DNA of 46,682 nucleotides. Origin: CAZFLD01 sp964519835. GTDB taxonomy: Bacteria > Spirochaetota > Spirochaetia > DSM-27196 > CAZFLD01. The notes beneath the pieces were generated by a model. The model was not told the DNA's origin, ran no database searches, and was given only the letters and a program-made list of their open reading frames with translations. The DNA lies in contig CAZFLD010000029.1 in the NCBI GenBank assembly GCA_964519835.1, forward strand, positions 1 to 46,682, given 5' to 3'. Shown one piece after another: positions 1 to 6,197 of this stretch; position 1 is the stretch's first letter; each line of letters begins with the position of its first letter. A program made the position numbers and the translations under genes.

Positions 1-11
1 CAATCCCGAGA

Positions 12-200
12 TTAATGTTCATGCCTGAAAGCAACAAATGTGTAAGATGCGCAGAACACAAGGGTCTCGGCCCGCCTACCCACAATATCGACCTCTCCGG
101 ACCGAGTATTATAGTTTCTTTCCAGGATTTCGAAGCCGAGTTCCTCGACATAGCGCGCGGCGATCCCCTCCCCATGGAGACCGAAGCGTCGAGTGTTCAC
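12..200 (-). pseudogene. yraN: Truncated YraN (UPF0102) nuclease-fold protein
   Basis: 62-residue reading frame at the window edge. Residues 10-49 match the start of the YraN/UPF0102 family, a small restriction-nuclease-fold protein of about 120 aa with unclear function: a GEGIAARY helix, the LERNY strand, then the G-E-x-D acidic motif (E36, D38) and TLVF. In the family the next residues are F-V-E-V-K, the second half of the nuclease-like core. Here the similarity stops exactly at F49 and 13 unrelated residues lead to a TAA. No other frame on this strand restores V-E-V-K in the remaining bases. It overlaps the end of the HD-GYP gene by 4 nt, as the last gene of the operon. Most likely a 3'-truncated gene, by deletion or rearrangement; a chimeric join near the window edge cannot be excluded. 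Confidence 0.6.
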
Positions 201-1366
201 CCGCCTTTTTTTTTGCCGCTTTGGCTTTTCCCGTTTTCCTCGGATAAGTCCTTCGGGTCCACGGCCTTTGCGATAAAGGTGTTTTTGTCGGCGAGCAGAT
301 CGATGACATTTCCCTCGTCACGTTCGTACTCGCGGCCGGCCCGGTCAATCATAACCTTGACTTTGGGCCGCATGGTCGCCTGCGGATTTGTTGCCACTAC
401 ACGGCCAACCGATCCATCGTTTAAAAGCACAACACTACCGACGGGATAAATCCCCATGGTACGAATAAATATCTTCAAGACCTCCGGATCAAACCGCCGC
501 CCGTTGTCCCCCAGTATGGTTCGCATGGCGGTGTAACCGATCATGGAGCTACGGTATGGGCGCTTTGAGACCATTGCCTCAAAGGCGTCCACAACGGCGA
601 TGATTCGCGCCGGCAGAACCATGCTCTTACCCGAGAGGCCTTTTGGATAGCCCTTTCCGTCCCACCGTTCGTGATGCTGCAAAACCATCATGCCGATTTC
701 TTCCGGATAGCGAAGCTCTCTGGTGATGATCTTGTAGGCGTGAATTGGGTGTGTCTTGACGGTCTTGAGCTCTTCAGGAGTAAGCGAGCCTTGCTTGTTC
801 AGCACCTGCGCGGGAAGGCGCAGCATGCCGACATCGTGAAGCAACGCCCCCGTTGCGAGTTGGATAAGCTTATGCTGCGGGAAGCTAATATTTGTTCCGA
901 CTAAGATCGACAACACAGCGCTGTTCAGCCCATTCTCGGCGAAGCCGGACTCCCCCTGCATGCCGTAGAGGATAAACTGCACAACATCGTTTTGGAGTTT
1001 GCGAAGAAGACCGATAATCTCGTCGATAATCCCATCGACCGAATCTACACTCGGCGCCGAACCATCCTTGATAACGTCGGTGGCGGCTTGAAAGGCCTTT
1101 GAAATTCGCGTGTATGCTTCTAGAACCTGCTGCTGCTCAGGGGTGTTAAACGCCTGCTGAAAAAACGAAGTCTTGCCCTCAACCGGAAGATCCCGAATGA
1201 GCTTGCCTTCGGTCGCCACCTCCGTGATGTTCCACTTTTCGAGCCGCTTTATGTCTTTTTCTTTGATTTCAATCATTTCCGGAACGAGAAGGTTCACGCC
1301 GTCCACGTAGACCGGCTTGTCGAACTTCATGCCGGGTTTGAGATCACTTGTTTTAATCGCCTTCAT
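197..1366 (-). CDS. HD-GYP domain protein with altered first metal-ligand motif
   Basis: 389 aa. HD-GYP proteins are metal-dependent phosphodiesterases that hydrolyse cyclic di-GMP in the cytoplasm. The N-terminal 65 residues form a small lead domain of the kind often found before HD-GYP. The HD-GYP domain spans about residues 145-290: H177-D178 in LLHDVGM, H206 in THPIHAYKI, H231-H232 in LQHHERWDGKGYP (GYP at 239-241) and D260 in IAVVDAF. The tail after residue 320 is unassigned and ends in a Lys-rich stretch. Two family positions differ: the usual His of the first helix (HSxxVA) appears as Asn148 in GLNSAVLS, and HDIGK reads HDVGM. The start is 20 nt after the FlhB-domain gene, so it is probably co-transcribed with it. 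Catalytic activity is uncertain because of these changes; it may instead bind ligand or a GGDEF partner. Confidence 0.88.
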   Translation of the reverse strand: MKAIKTSDLKPGMKFDKPVYVDGVNLLVPEMIEIKEKDIKRLEKWNITEVATEGKLIRDLPVEGKTSFFQQAFNTPEQQQVLEAYTRISKAFQAATDVIKDGSAPSVDSVDGIIDEIIGLLRKLQNDVVQFILYGMQGESGFAENGLNSAVLSILVGTNISFPQHKLIQLATGALLHDVGMLRLPAQVLNKQGSLTPEELKTVKTHPIHAYKIITRELRYPEEIGMMVLQHHERWDGKGYPKGLSGKSMVLPARIIAVVDAFEAMVSKRPYRSSMIGYTAMRTILGDNGRRFDPEVLKIFIRTMGIYPVGSVVLLNDGSVGRVVATNPQATMRPKVKVMIDRAGREYERDEGNVIDLLADKNTFIAKAVDPKDLSEENGKSQSGKKKGG

Positions 1367-1385
1367 TGGCTACCGGAAGCACTCG

Positions 1386-1643
1386 TCACTTTCTAAGTTT
1401 GTTATCGACAGTATGTATGAAAACGAGCAGCTCCGCAACTAATTGGTAAAGCTCCTCGGGAATGAAGGTACCCGGATCGAGGGTGACAAGCATCTCGGCA
1501 AGCTCGGCATGCTCCACCGCCGGAATTCCCGCGTCCTGCGCGAGGGCCACAAGCTTGTCCGCCAACTCCCCGCGGCCCGTTGCCAACACAAACGGCGCCG
1601 GTAGGCTTGGATCGTACTTTACCGCCGCAGCCTTCTTTTTCAT
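1386..1643 (-). CDS. Stand-alone FlhB C-terminal (cytoplasmic) domain protein
   Basis: 85 aa from the ATG at 1643, which overlaps the TGA of the upstream gene (ATGA). An upstream in-frame start (1679) would lie inside the previous gene and add non-homologous residues. The sequence follows the cytoplasmic domain of the flagellar export switch protein FlhB: VKYDPSLPAPFVLATGRG, ELADKLVALAQDAGIP, and the closing PEELYQLVAELL. The membrane half of FlhB and the autocleaving NPTH segment are absent. Bacillus carries the same arrangement, YlqH after YlqG, downstream of the rplS region, and such proteins can partly substitute for the FlhB C-terminal domain. A role in flagellar export specificity together with the FliK-like neighbour is an inference. 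Confidence 0.88.
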   Translation of the reverse strand: MKKKAAAVKYDPSLPAPFVLATGRGELADKLVALAQDAGIPAVEHAELAEMLVTLDPGTFIPEELYQLVAELLVFIHTVDNKLRK

Positions 1644-2641
1644 GCGGTTCCACTCCAGCCCGTGATTTTCGACCGCCACTCCGCCGTATCAAAGCCGTCA
1701 AACTCGTCCGACAAAGCAGCGGCCTGGGCGGAGACGCCCTTTTTGCTAAGACGGCGAAGCAGTTCACGCATAGCGTTACCGTACAAGGAGACCATCGACC
1801 CGCCAATCGTGACCTGCCCGCTCTCGTCGCTATGGGCGACGATCGTAGTGCCCGTCCCGCTCTGAATTTCCACACTGTAGCGAATTGTGCGGCCCGTCTT
1901 CAAATCGAGGCATATCCTCAGCGCACCATCGTAGCGGTCGGTACCCATGGTCGCACCGAGCGGAACAACCACCCAGTGGTGGTTGTCGCTTAGGTCTTTG
2001 GCCCGCAGATGGTTATACAACTGAATTGGATGACCGGGACGGAGGGTTTGACGCTCCACGTACCGCCGGAGCGCGCCACGACCGTCAAATCCGGACTCGT
2101 CGCGCTCTTCCCGATCGTTCGAGCGCTGCCGTTCCCTGCCGCCCGTGCCCGATCCGGCGCCGACGGGAGGAACCAACAGATCACTCAGGCGCTCGATAAC
2201 TTGCTCGTCCTCGGGGAACCCCTTTGCGATGAGGGAAGCCGCGGTACGGCCGCGACGCCGGTCATCACTCAGGCGCCCAAGAATGTGCAAAGTGGTATCG
2301 CGCAGAGGCAGGCGGCTTCGGATTGCCGCAGCCAAGGCCCCCTCGGCGAGGTTTTGAGCAAGCGCCTGCGTCGGTGCCGGCCGGCCGGCCGGGGTTTCGG
2401 GGCCCGGTCGCCCCAGGCGTGAGAGCTCCAGTCGCCCGTTTTGTGCGTAGACAAGCGCCCGGAAACGTGAGCCCGGAGTTAGGGGGGTACTGCTTTTTGC
2501 GGTAAAACGATGCCCCGCGAAGGCCAGCCTGTATCGGTTCCCGCCAAGTGACTCCAAAACGGAAACCACTACACGACCACTCGGCGGCAGTCCCCGGAGG
2601 AAACCGCGCGCCTCGGCGACGATGGTTCCCGCGGAGATCAT
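1640..2641 (-). CDS. FliK-like (YlqG-type) hook-length control related protein
   Basis: 333 aa, no signal peptide or membrane segment. The N-terminal 70 residues form a small beta-rich domain (SGRVVVSVLESL, NRYRLAFAGHRF). The middle, about residues 75-195, is a poorly conserved Arg/Pro/Gly-rich linker. The C-terminal part, about 205-330, contains HHWVVVPLG, LRICLDLKTGRTIRYSV and a QVTIGGSMVSLYGNAMREL stretch, resembling the beta-rich C-terminal domain of FliK, which touches FlhB to switch flagellar export substrates. Identification is helped by context: the next gene encodes an isolated FlhB C-terminal domain and overlaps this one by ATGA, the same pair as YlqG-YlqH of Bacillus. It starts 6 nt after rplS ends. 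Sequence similarity is weak, so the FliK label rests largely on context. Confidence 0.6.
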   Translation of the reverse strand: MISAGTIVAEARGFLRGLPPSGRVVVSVLESLGGNRYRLAFAGHRFTAKSSTPLTPGSRFRALVYAQNGRLELSRLGRPGPETPAGRPAPTQALAQNLAEGALAAAIRSRLPLRDTTLHILGRLSDDRRRGRTAASLIAKGFPEDEQVIERLSDLLVPPVGAGSGTGGRERQRSNDREERDESGFDGRGALRRYVERQTLRPGHPIQLYNHLRAKDLSDNHHWVVVPLGATMGTDRYDGALRICLDLKTGRTIRYSVEIQSGTGTTIVAHSDESGQVTIGGSMVSLYGNAMRELLRRLSKKGVSAQAAALSDEFDGFDTAEWRSKITGWSGTA

Positions 2642-2647
2642 AGGAGC

Positions 2648-3016
2648 CTAAGCCTCGGCTTTTGGTCTTTTCTTTTTGATAAGCTCACGAACCTTGGCGG
2701 CCTTCCCGACTCGGTCCCTGATGTAATACAGCTTGGCTCTGCGAACACGACCGCGCCGTACAACCTCGACTCTGGTCACTCGTGGGGAGTGAAATGGGAA
2801 TACACGTTCCACACCTACGCCATAGGAAATCTTTCGAACGGTGAAGGTCTTGCGGATACCCGAATGGTTCTTGGCAATTACCAGGCCCTCGTAGATCTGT
2901 ATGCGCTCCGTGCGCCCTTCAACGACGTTAAAGTGAACCTTAACGGTATCGCCGATGCGGAAGTCCTCCGCTTCGTCCTTGAGCTGCTCGGCCTCGACGG
3001 CCTTTACTACATCCAT
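2648..3016 (-). CDS. rplS: 50S ribosomal protein L19
   Basis: 122 aa. L19 sits at the interface between the 30S and 50S subunits. Conserved segments are visible throughout: FRIGDTVKVHFNVVEG, the IQIYEGLVIAKNHSGIRKTF stretch, RKISYGVGVERVFPFHSP and RRGRVRRAKLYYIRDR. The start at 3016 follows a good ribosome binding site (AAAGGAG) and gives the normal family length; upstream in-frame residues to 3088 lie inside trmD and are not L19-like. It overlaps the end of trmD by 10 nt and is followed 6 nt later by the FliK-like gene, so it is co-transcribed and probably translationally coupled. Confidence 0.97.
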   Translation of the reverse strand: MDVVKAVEAEQLKDEAEDFRIGDTVKVHFNVVEGRTERIQIYEGLVIAKNHSGIRKTFTVRKISYGVGVERVFPFHSPRVTRVEVVRRGRVRRAKLYYIRDRVGKAAKVRELIKKKRPKAEA

Positions 3017-3702
3017 GTGCTCTCGCTCCTTTCCAGAAGGTCGCTTCGGTAGCGCGCGGTTTTCTCTCGCGCAACAGACCGTCGCCACTTTGCAATTTCG
3101 CTGTGATGCCCCGAAAGAAGAACCTCGGGGACGCGCCGGCCACGAAACTCGGCCGGCCGAGTGTACTGCGGGTACTCCAAGAGACCCGCACTAAACGACT
3201 CTTCGGCAAGGGACTCTGTGCTTATGGCACCACCGAGGAGGCGATAGACCGAATCCACGATGACCATGGCCGCAACCTCCCCGGAGGAAAGAACGTAGTC
3301 CCCTATGCTCAGCTCATCGTCCACATACATGTCTATGATGCGCTGATCTATGCCCTCGTATCGTCCACAGATTAACACCAGTTCACGTTCAAGGGCCAAT
3401 TCCGATGCCACGGACTGATCAAACAGCCGACCTGAGGGCGTAGGATACACTACGCGGGCCCCTTCGGCAAGAACAGAATCAAGGGCGGCGGCCAACGGCT
3501 CGGGCTTAATGACCATGCCCGCACCACCGCCATACGGCGCATCATCACAGGTACGGTGACGATCCAAGGCAAAATCCCGGATATCCACAATCCGGTGCTC
3601 CAGACGTCCGTCCTCCACCAGCTTTCCAAGGATTGACGTGGCGAAGTACGTTTTGAGCAGGTCCGGAAACAAGGATAAGACGGTCACCGTCATAGTGGGC
3701 AT
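3007..3702 (-). CDS. trmD: tRNA (guanine-37-N1)-methyltransferase
   Basis: 231 aa, the usual length. TrmD methylates N1 of G37 next to the anticodon of several tRNAs using S-adenosylmethionine, which prevents +1 frameshifting. Characteristic segments are VTVLSLFPDLL at the start, CDDAPYGGGAGMVIKPEP, LICGRYEGIDQRI and LSIGDYVLSSGEVAAMV (the deep-trefoil-knot SAM pocket), then LLEYPQYTRPAEFRG and VLLSGHHSEIAKWRR in the C-terminal tRNA-binding part. Start at 3702, with a second ATG three codons on as a possible alternative. It lies between rimM (7-nt gap) and rplS (10-nt overlap). Confidence 0.97.
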   Translation of the reverse strand: MPTMTVTVLSLFPDLLKTYFATSILGKLVEDGRLEHRIVDIRDFALDRHRTCDDAPYGGGAGMVIKPEPLAAALDSVLAEGARVVYPTPSGRLFDQSVASELALERELVLICGRYEGIDQRIIDMYVDDELSIGDYVLSSGEVAAMVIVDSVYRLLGGAISTESLAEESFSAGLLEYPQYTRPAEFRGRRVPEVLLSGHHSEIAKWRRSVAREKTARYRSDLLERSESTWM

Positions 3703-3709
3703 GTTGGAC

Positions 3710-4216
3710 TCATTCGATTATCCAGTCCTCGAGCAGCTCGACCCGACGTTTGGACACGTCGACGGTCCCGATAAACTCCTTCACAAACGGCACGGTACGT
3801 ACGCCGCCTGACTGTAGTTCAACGTCGATCATATCCGTGTGTCCGTTGTCCCATACTGAACTCACGGTACCTACCGTGCGACCATTGTATAGGACACCAC
3901 AGCCGACCAGATCCGCGACGTAGTACTCGTCTGCCGCGAGCTGAGCGGCGCCCGCTCGGTCTACATAGACCTGCCCGCCCAGTAGCTGTGAAGCTTCCTC
4001 GCGGGAGTCGACCCCGACAAGCTTACAGAGAATACCCTTGTCGACAACCCGGAGGGTTTCAACTTGGTAGGCTTGGCGGCCGCCGGCAGAGTCAATAACA
4101 AGGCTCTTGCTCCCGACCAGATGAGCGGTCTCGCCGGAGTAGCTTTCGAGGAGGATTTCGCCACGGACCCCGTGGCAGCCTCGTACCCGTGCAGTAACGA
4201 GCTCCCGAGAAAGCAT
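3710..4216 (-). CDS. rimM: Ribosome maturation factor RimM
   Basis: 168 aa. RimM binds ribosomal protein S19 and assists maturation of the 30S head. Residues 1-90 form the RimM beta-barrel (RVRGCHGVRGEILLESYS; then SREEASQLLGGQVYVDR). Residues about 95-168 form the PRC-barrel domain (EYYVADLVGCGV, VGTVSSVWDNGHTDMIDV, and VPFVKEFIGTVDVSKRRVEL with the closing LLEDW). It begins 4 nt after the khpA stop and is followed by trmD after 7 nt, the standard order in this operon. Confidence 0.95.
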   Translation of the reverse strand: MLSRELVTARVRGCHGVRGEILLESYSGETAHLVGSKSLVIDSAGGRQAYQVETLRVVDKGILCKLVGVDSREEASQLLGGQVYVDRAGAAQLAADEYYVADLVGCGVLYNGRTVGTVSSVWDNGHTDMIDVELQSGGVRTVPFVKEFIGTVDVSKRRVELLEDWIIE

Positions 4217-4220
4217 TGCT

Positions 4221-4454
4221 TTAGTCGAGAATCTCCAAAACGACGCGCTTGCCGGATTTTGTCGCGGCGGCGCTCAAGATCGTCCGCACGGCCTTTGCTA
4301 TACGCCCGTGCTTCCCGATTACCTTGCCGATGTCGGCCTGGGCAACCTTCAGCTCGAGGATGGTGGATTTCTCGCCCTCGATAATGTTCACTTCGACCTG
4401 GTCGGGCTCGTCCACAAGGGCCTTAGCCAGATAGGTCACTAGGTCTTTTTCCAC
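4221..4454 (-). CDS. khpA: KH-domain RNA-binding protein KhpA
   Basis: 77 aa from the GTG at 4454, preceded by GGAGG at 8-nt spacing. A TTG 15 nt further upstream is also in frame but would add five residues and consume the binding site. The family is 75-80 aa. A single KH fold is seen, with the loop signature IGKVIGKHGRIAKAVRTIL, and the N-terminal VEKDLVTYLAKALVDEPDQV is typical. In Gram-positive bacteria KhpA pairs with KhpB (Jag) to bind many transcripts and affect cell division. Its position between rpsP and rimM is conserved across many phyla. Confidence 0.94.
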   Translation of the reverse strand: MEKDLVTYLAKALVDEPDQVEVNIIEGEKSTILELKVAQADIGKVIGKHGRIAKAVRTILSAAATKSGKRVVLEILD

Positions 4455-4499
4455 AAGTCCCACCTCCAACCTCCGTGAATGGCACGTGTCGGCCGAGGC

Positions 4500-4748
4500 C
4501 TACAGATGCATGTTTTTCCGATTCAAGAGCTTGCGGACCGTGTCGGACGGCTGGGCGCCACGATCGAGCCAATCCTTGACCCGGTCCTCCTTGATTTCGA
4601 GCTGTTTTTCCTCGATTTCAATTGGATGGTAGAGGCCGACTTCCTCGATGGCTCGACCGTCCCGCGGACTTCGTGCATCCATGACTACGATACGATAATA
4701 GGGCCGTTTTTTTGTTCCGAACCGCTTGAGTCGAATCTTAACGCTCAA
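4500..4748 (-). CDS. rpsP: 30S ribosomal protein S16
   Basis: 82 aa. S16 is an early-assembly 30S protein. The family start, VKIRLKRFGTKKRPYYRIVV, is followed by DARSPRDGRAIEEVGLYHPI and DRVKDWLDRGAQPSDTVRKLL. The start codon is TTG at 4748, preceded by GAGGAGG at good spacing; no ATG lies close by. It follows ffh by 10 nt and precedes khpA. Confidence 0.97.
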   Translation of the reverse strand: MSVKIRLKRFGTKKRPYYRIVVMDARSPRDGRAIEEVGLYHPIEIEEKQLEIKEDRVKDWLDRGAQPSDTVRKLLNRKNMHL

Positions 4749-4758
4749 CTTTGCCTCC

Positions 4759-6093
4759 TCAACGCCCGCTCAATTGAGCGAACATCTGCTTCTGGTACTT
4801 CTTGTTCTTTGTGACTTTCTTCATCATATTTCGCATCTTCTCAAACTTCTTGAGCAGCCTGTTGACCTGAAACGTCGATGTACCGCTCCCCTTTGCTATA
4901 CGCTTCCGACGACTCGGACCGATGATGTGGTGGTTCCTACGCTCCTGCACGGTCATCGAGAGTATCATCGCCTCTTCGTACTTGATTTCGTCCTGATCGA
5001 TATCATCTTGAGATACCGAGCCGGCCGCCCCGGGGATCATTTCAATCAAGGACTGAAGGCTGCCCATCTTCCGCATTTTGCGGAATTGATCAAGATAGTC
5101 CTCCAACGTGAACGTCGCGGTCTGCATTTTCCGCTGAAGGCTTTCAGCCTCGACCCGGTCGTACGTATCCTGCGCTTTTTCGACCAGACTAACGACGTCG
5201 CCCATACCCAGGATTCGTGACGCCGTTCTATCGGGATAAAAAGGCTCCAGGTCCTCAATCTTCTCTCCGACGCCGACGTAGACGATGGGCTTTCCGGTGA
5301 TCGTCTTGATACTAAGCGCGGCTCCACCGCGAGCGTCCGAATCGAACTTGGACAGGATCACACCTGTCAAGCCGATCTGTTGGTCGAATGCCTTGGCGAT
5401 ATCGACGGCGTTCTGACCGGTCATGGCGTCCGCGACCAAAAGCGTGGCCACCGGATCACAGGCATCTCTTACCCGGCTCAACTCGTCCATGAGGTCTTCA
5501 TCGATCTGAAGACGCCCCGCCGTGTCCACGATTACCGTATCAAACTGTTGTTTTGACGCGTGCTTGAGCGCGGCAGATGTCACGTCAACCGGACCCCTGG
5601 AGTCGGCGATGGAAAAGACCTCGATTCCCGCTCGTTCGCCAAGCACGTGCAGCTGATCGACCGCCGCCGGCCTGACCAAATCGGCGGCTACCAAAAGCGG
5701 CCGGCGCCCCTCGTTCTTGAGGCGCCGCGCCAGCTTGGCGGCCGTAGTAGTCTTTCCCGAGCCCTGGAGGCCCGTCATGAGGATCACACTGGTTGTGTCG
5801 GGCCCCTTGAGTTCGATTTTGCTCTGTTCGTCGCCGAGGAACTGAATCAGCTTATCGTAGACGAGTTTGACAAACTGTTGTCCGGGCGAGACGGCTTTGA
5901 GAACGCTATCTCCCGTAGCTTCCTCGATGGTCCTATTAACAAACCGCCGCACGACACGGACGTTTACGTCCGCCTCGAGCAGGGCGACTTTGATTTCGGA
6001 GACCGCATCTTGAATGTTTTTTTCGGAGATCTTGTTCTTGCCGCTGAGCGACCGCGCAATCCCCGACAGTTTATCTGTTAGTCTTTCCAGCAT
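4759..6093 (-). CDS. ffh: Signal recognition particle protein Ffh (SRP54)
   Basis: 444 aa, normal length. Ffh is the GTPase of the signal recognition particle; with 4.5S RNA it delivers ribosomes making membrane proteins to FtsY. N domain about residues 1-85, G domain about 86-295, with P-loop GLQGSGKTTTAAKLA, DTAGRLQIDEDLM, the G4 element SKFDSDARGG and GVGEKIEDLEPF. The C-terminal M domain is Met-rich (FRKMRKMGSLQSLIEMIPG, then RRKRIAKGSGTSTFQVNRL, the RNA-binding helix-turn-helix). ATG at 6093 with AGGGG just upstream. It is the first gene of the operon and has its own strong promoter (6126-6154). Confidence 0.98.
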   Translation of the reverse strand: MLERLTDKLSGIARSLSGKNKISEKNIQDAVSEIKVALLEADVNVRVVRRFVNRTIEEATGDSVLKAVSPGQQFVKLVYDKLIQFLGDEQSKIELKGPDTTSVILMTGLQGSGKTTTAAKLARRLKNEGRRPLLVAADLVRPAAVDQLHVLGERAGIEVFSIADSRGPVDVTSAALKHASKQQFDTVIVDTAGRLQIDEDLMDELSRVRDACDPVATLLVADAMTGQNAVDIAKAFDQQIGLTGVILSKFDSDARGGAALSIKTITGKPIVYVGVGEKIEDLEPFYPDRTASRILGMGDVVSLVEKAQDTYDRVEAESLQRKMQTATFTLEDYLDQFRKMRKMGSLQSLIEMIPGAAGSVSQDDIDQDEIKYEEAMILSMTVQERRNHHIIGPSRRKRIAKGSGTSTFQVNRLLKKFEKMRNMMKKVTKNKKYQKQMFAQLSGR

Positions 6094-6125
6094 GCCCCTA
6101 GCTTTCGCGAAGAGTTTTAACGCTA

Positions 6126-6154
6126 TGTATACCCAGCACGAGGACTGCTGTCAA
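6126..6154 (-). promoter_or_regulatory. Sigma-70 type promoter of the ffh operon
   Basis: On the minus strand a perfect -35 TTGACA (6149-6154) is followed after 17 bp by TATACA (6126-6131). The predicted transcript would begin near 6119, leaving a leader of about 25 nt before the ffh start at 6093. It would drive ffh-rpsP-khpA-rimM-trmD-rplS and the four genes behind them. Confidence 0.7.
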
Positions 6155-6197
6155 GCTCAGTCAGCCCCGAGAGGTCCCACAGGACCCCGCCAAATCA

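Noticed and set aside
6173..6186. Hairpin GGTCC/GGACC behind the lipoprotein gene as terminator
   Set aside because: Only five base pairs and no T run on the relevant strand.
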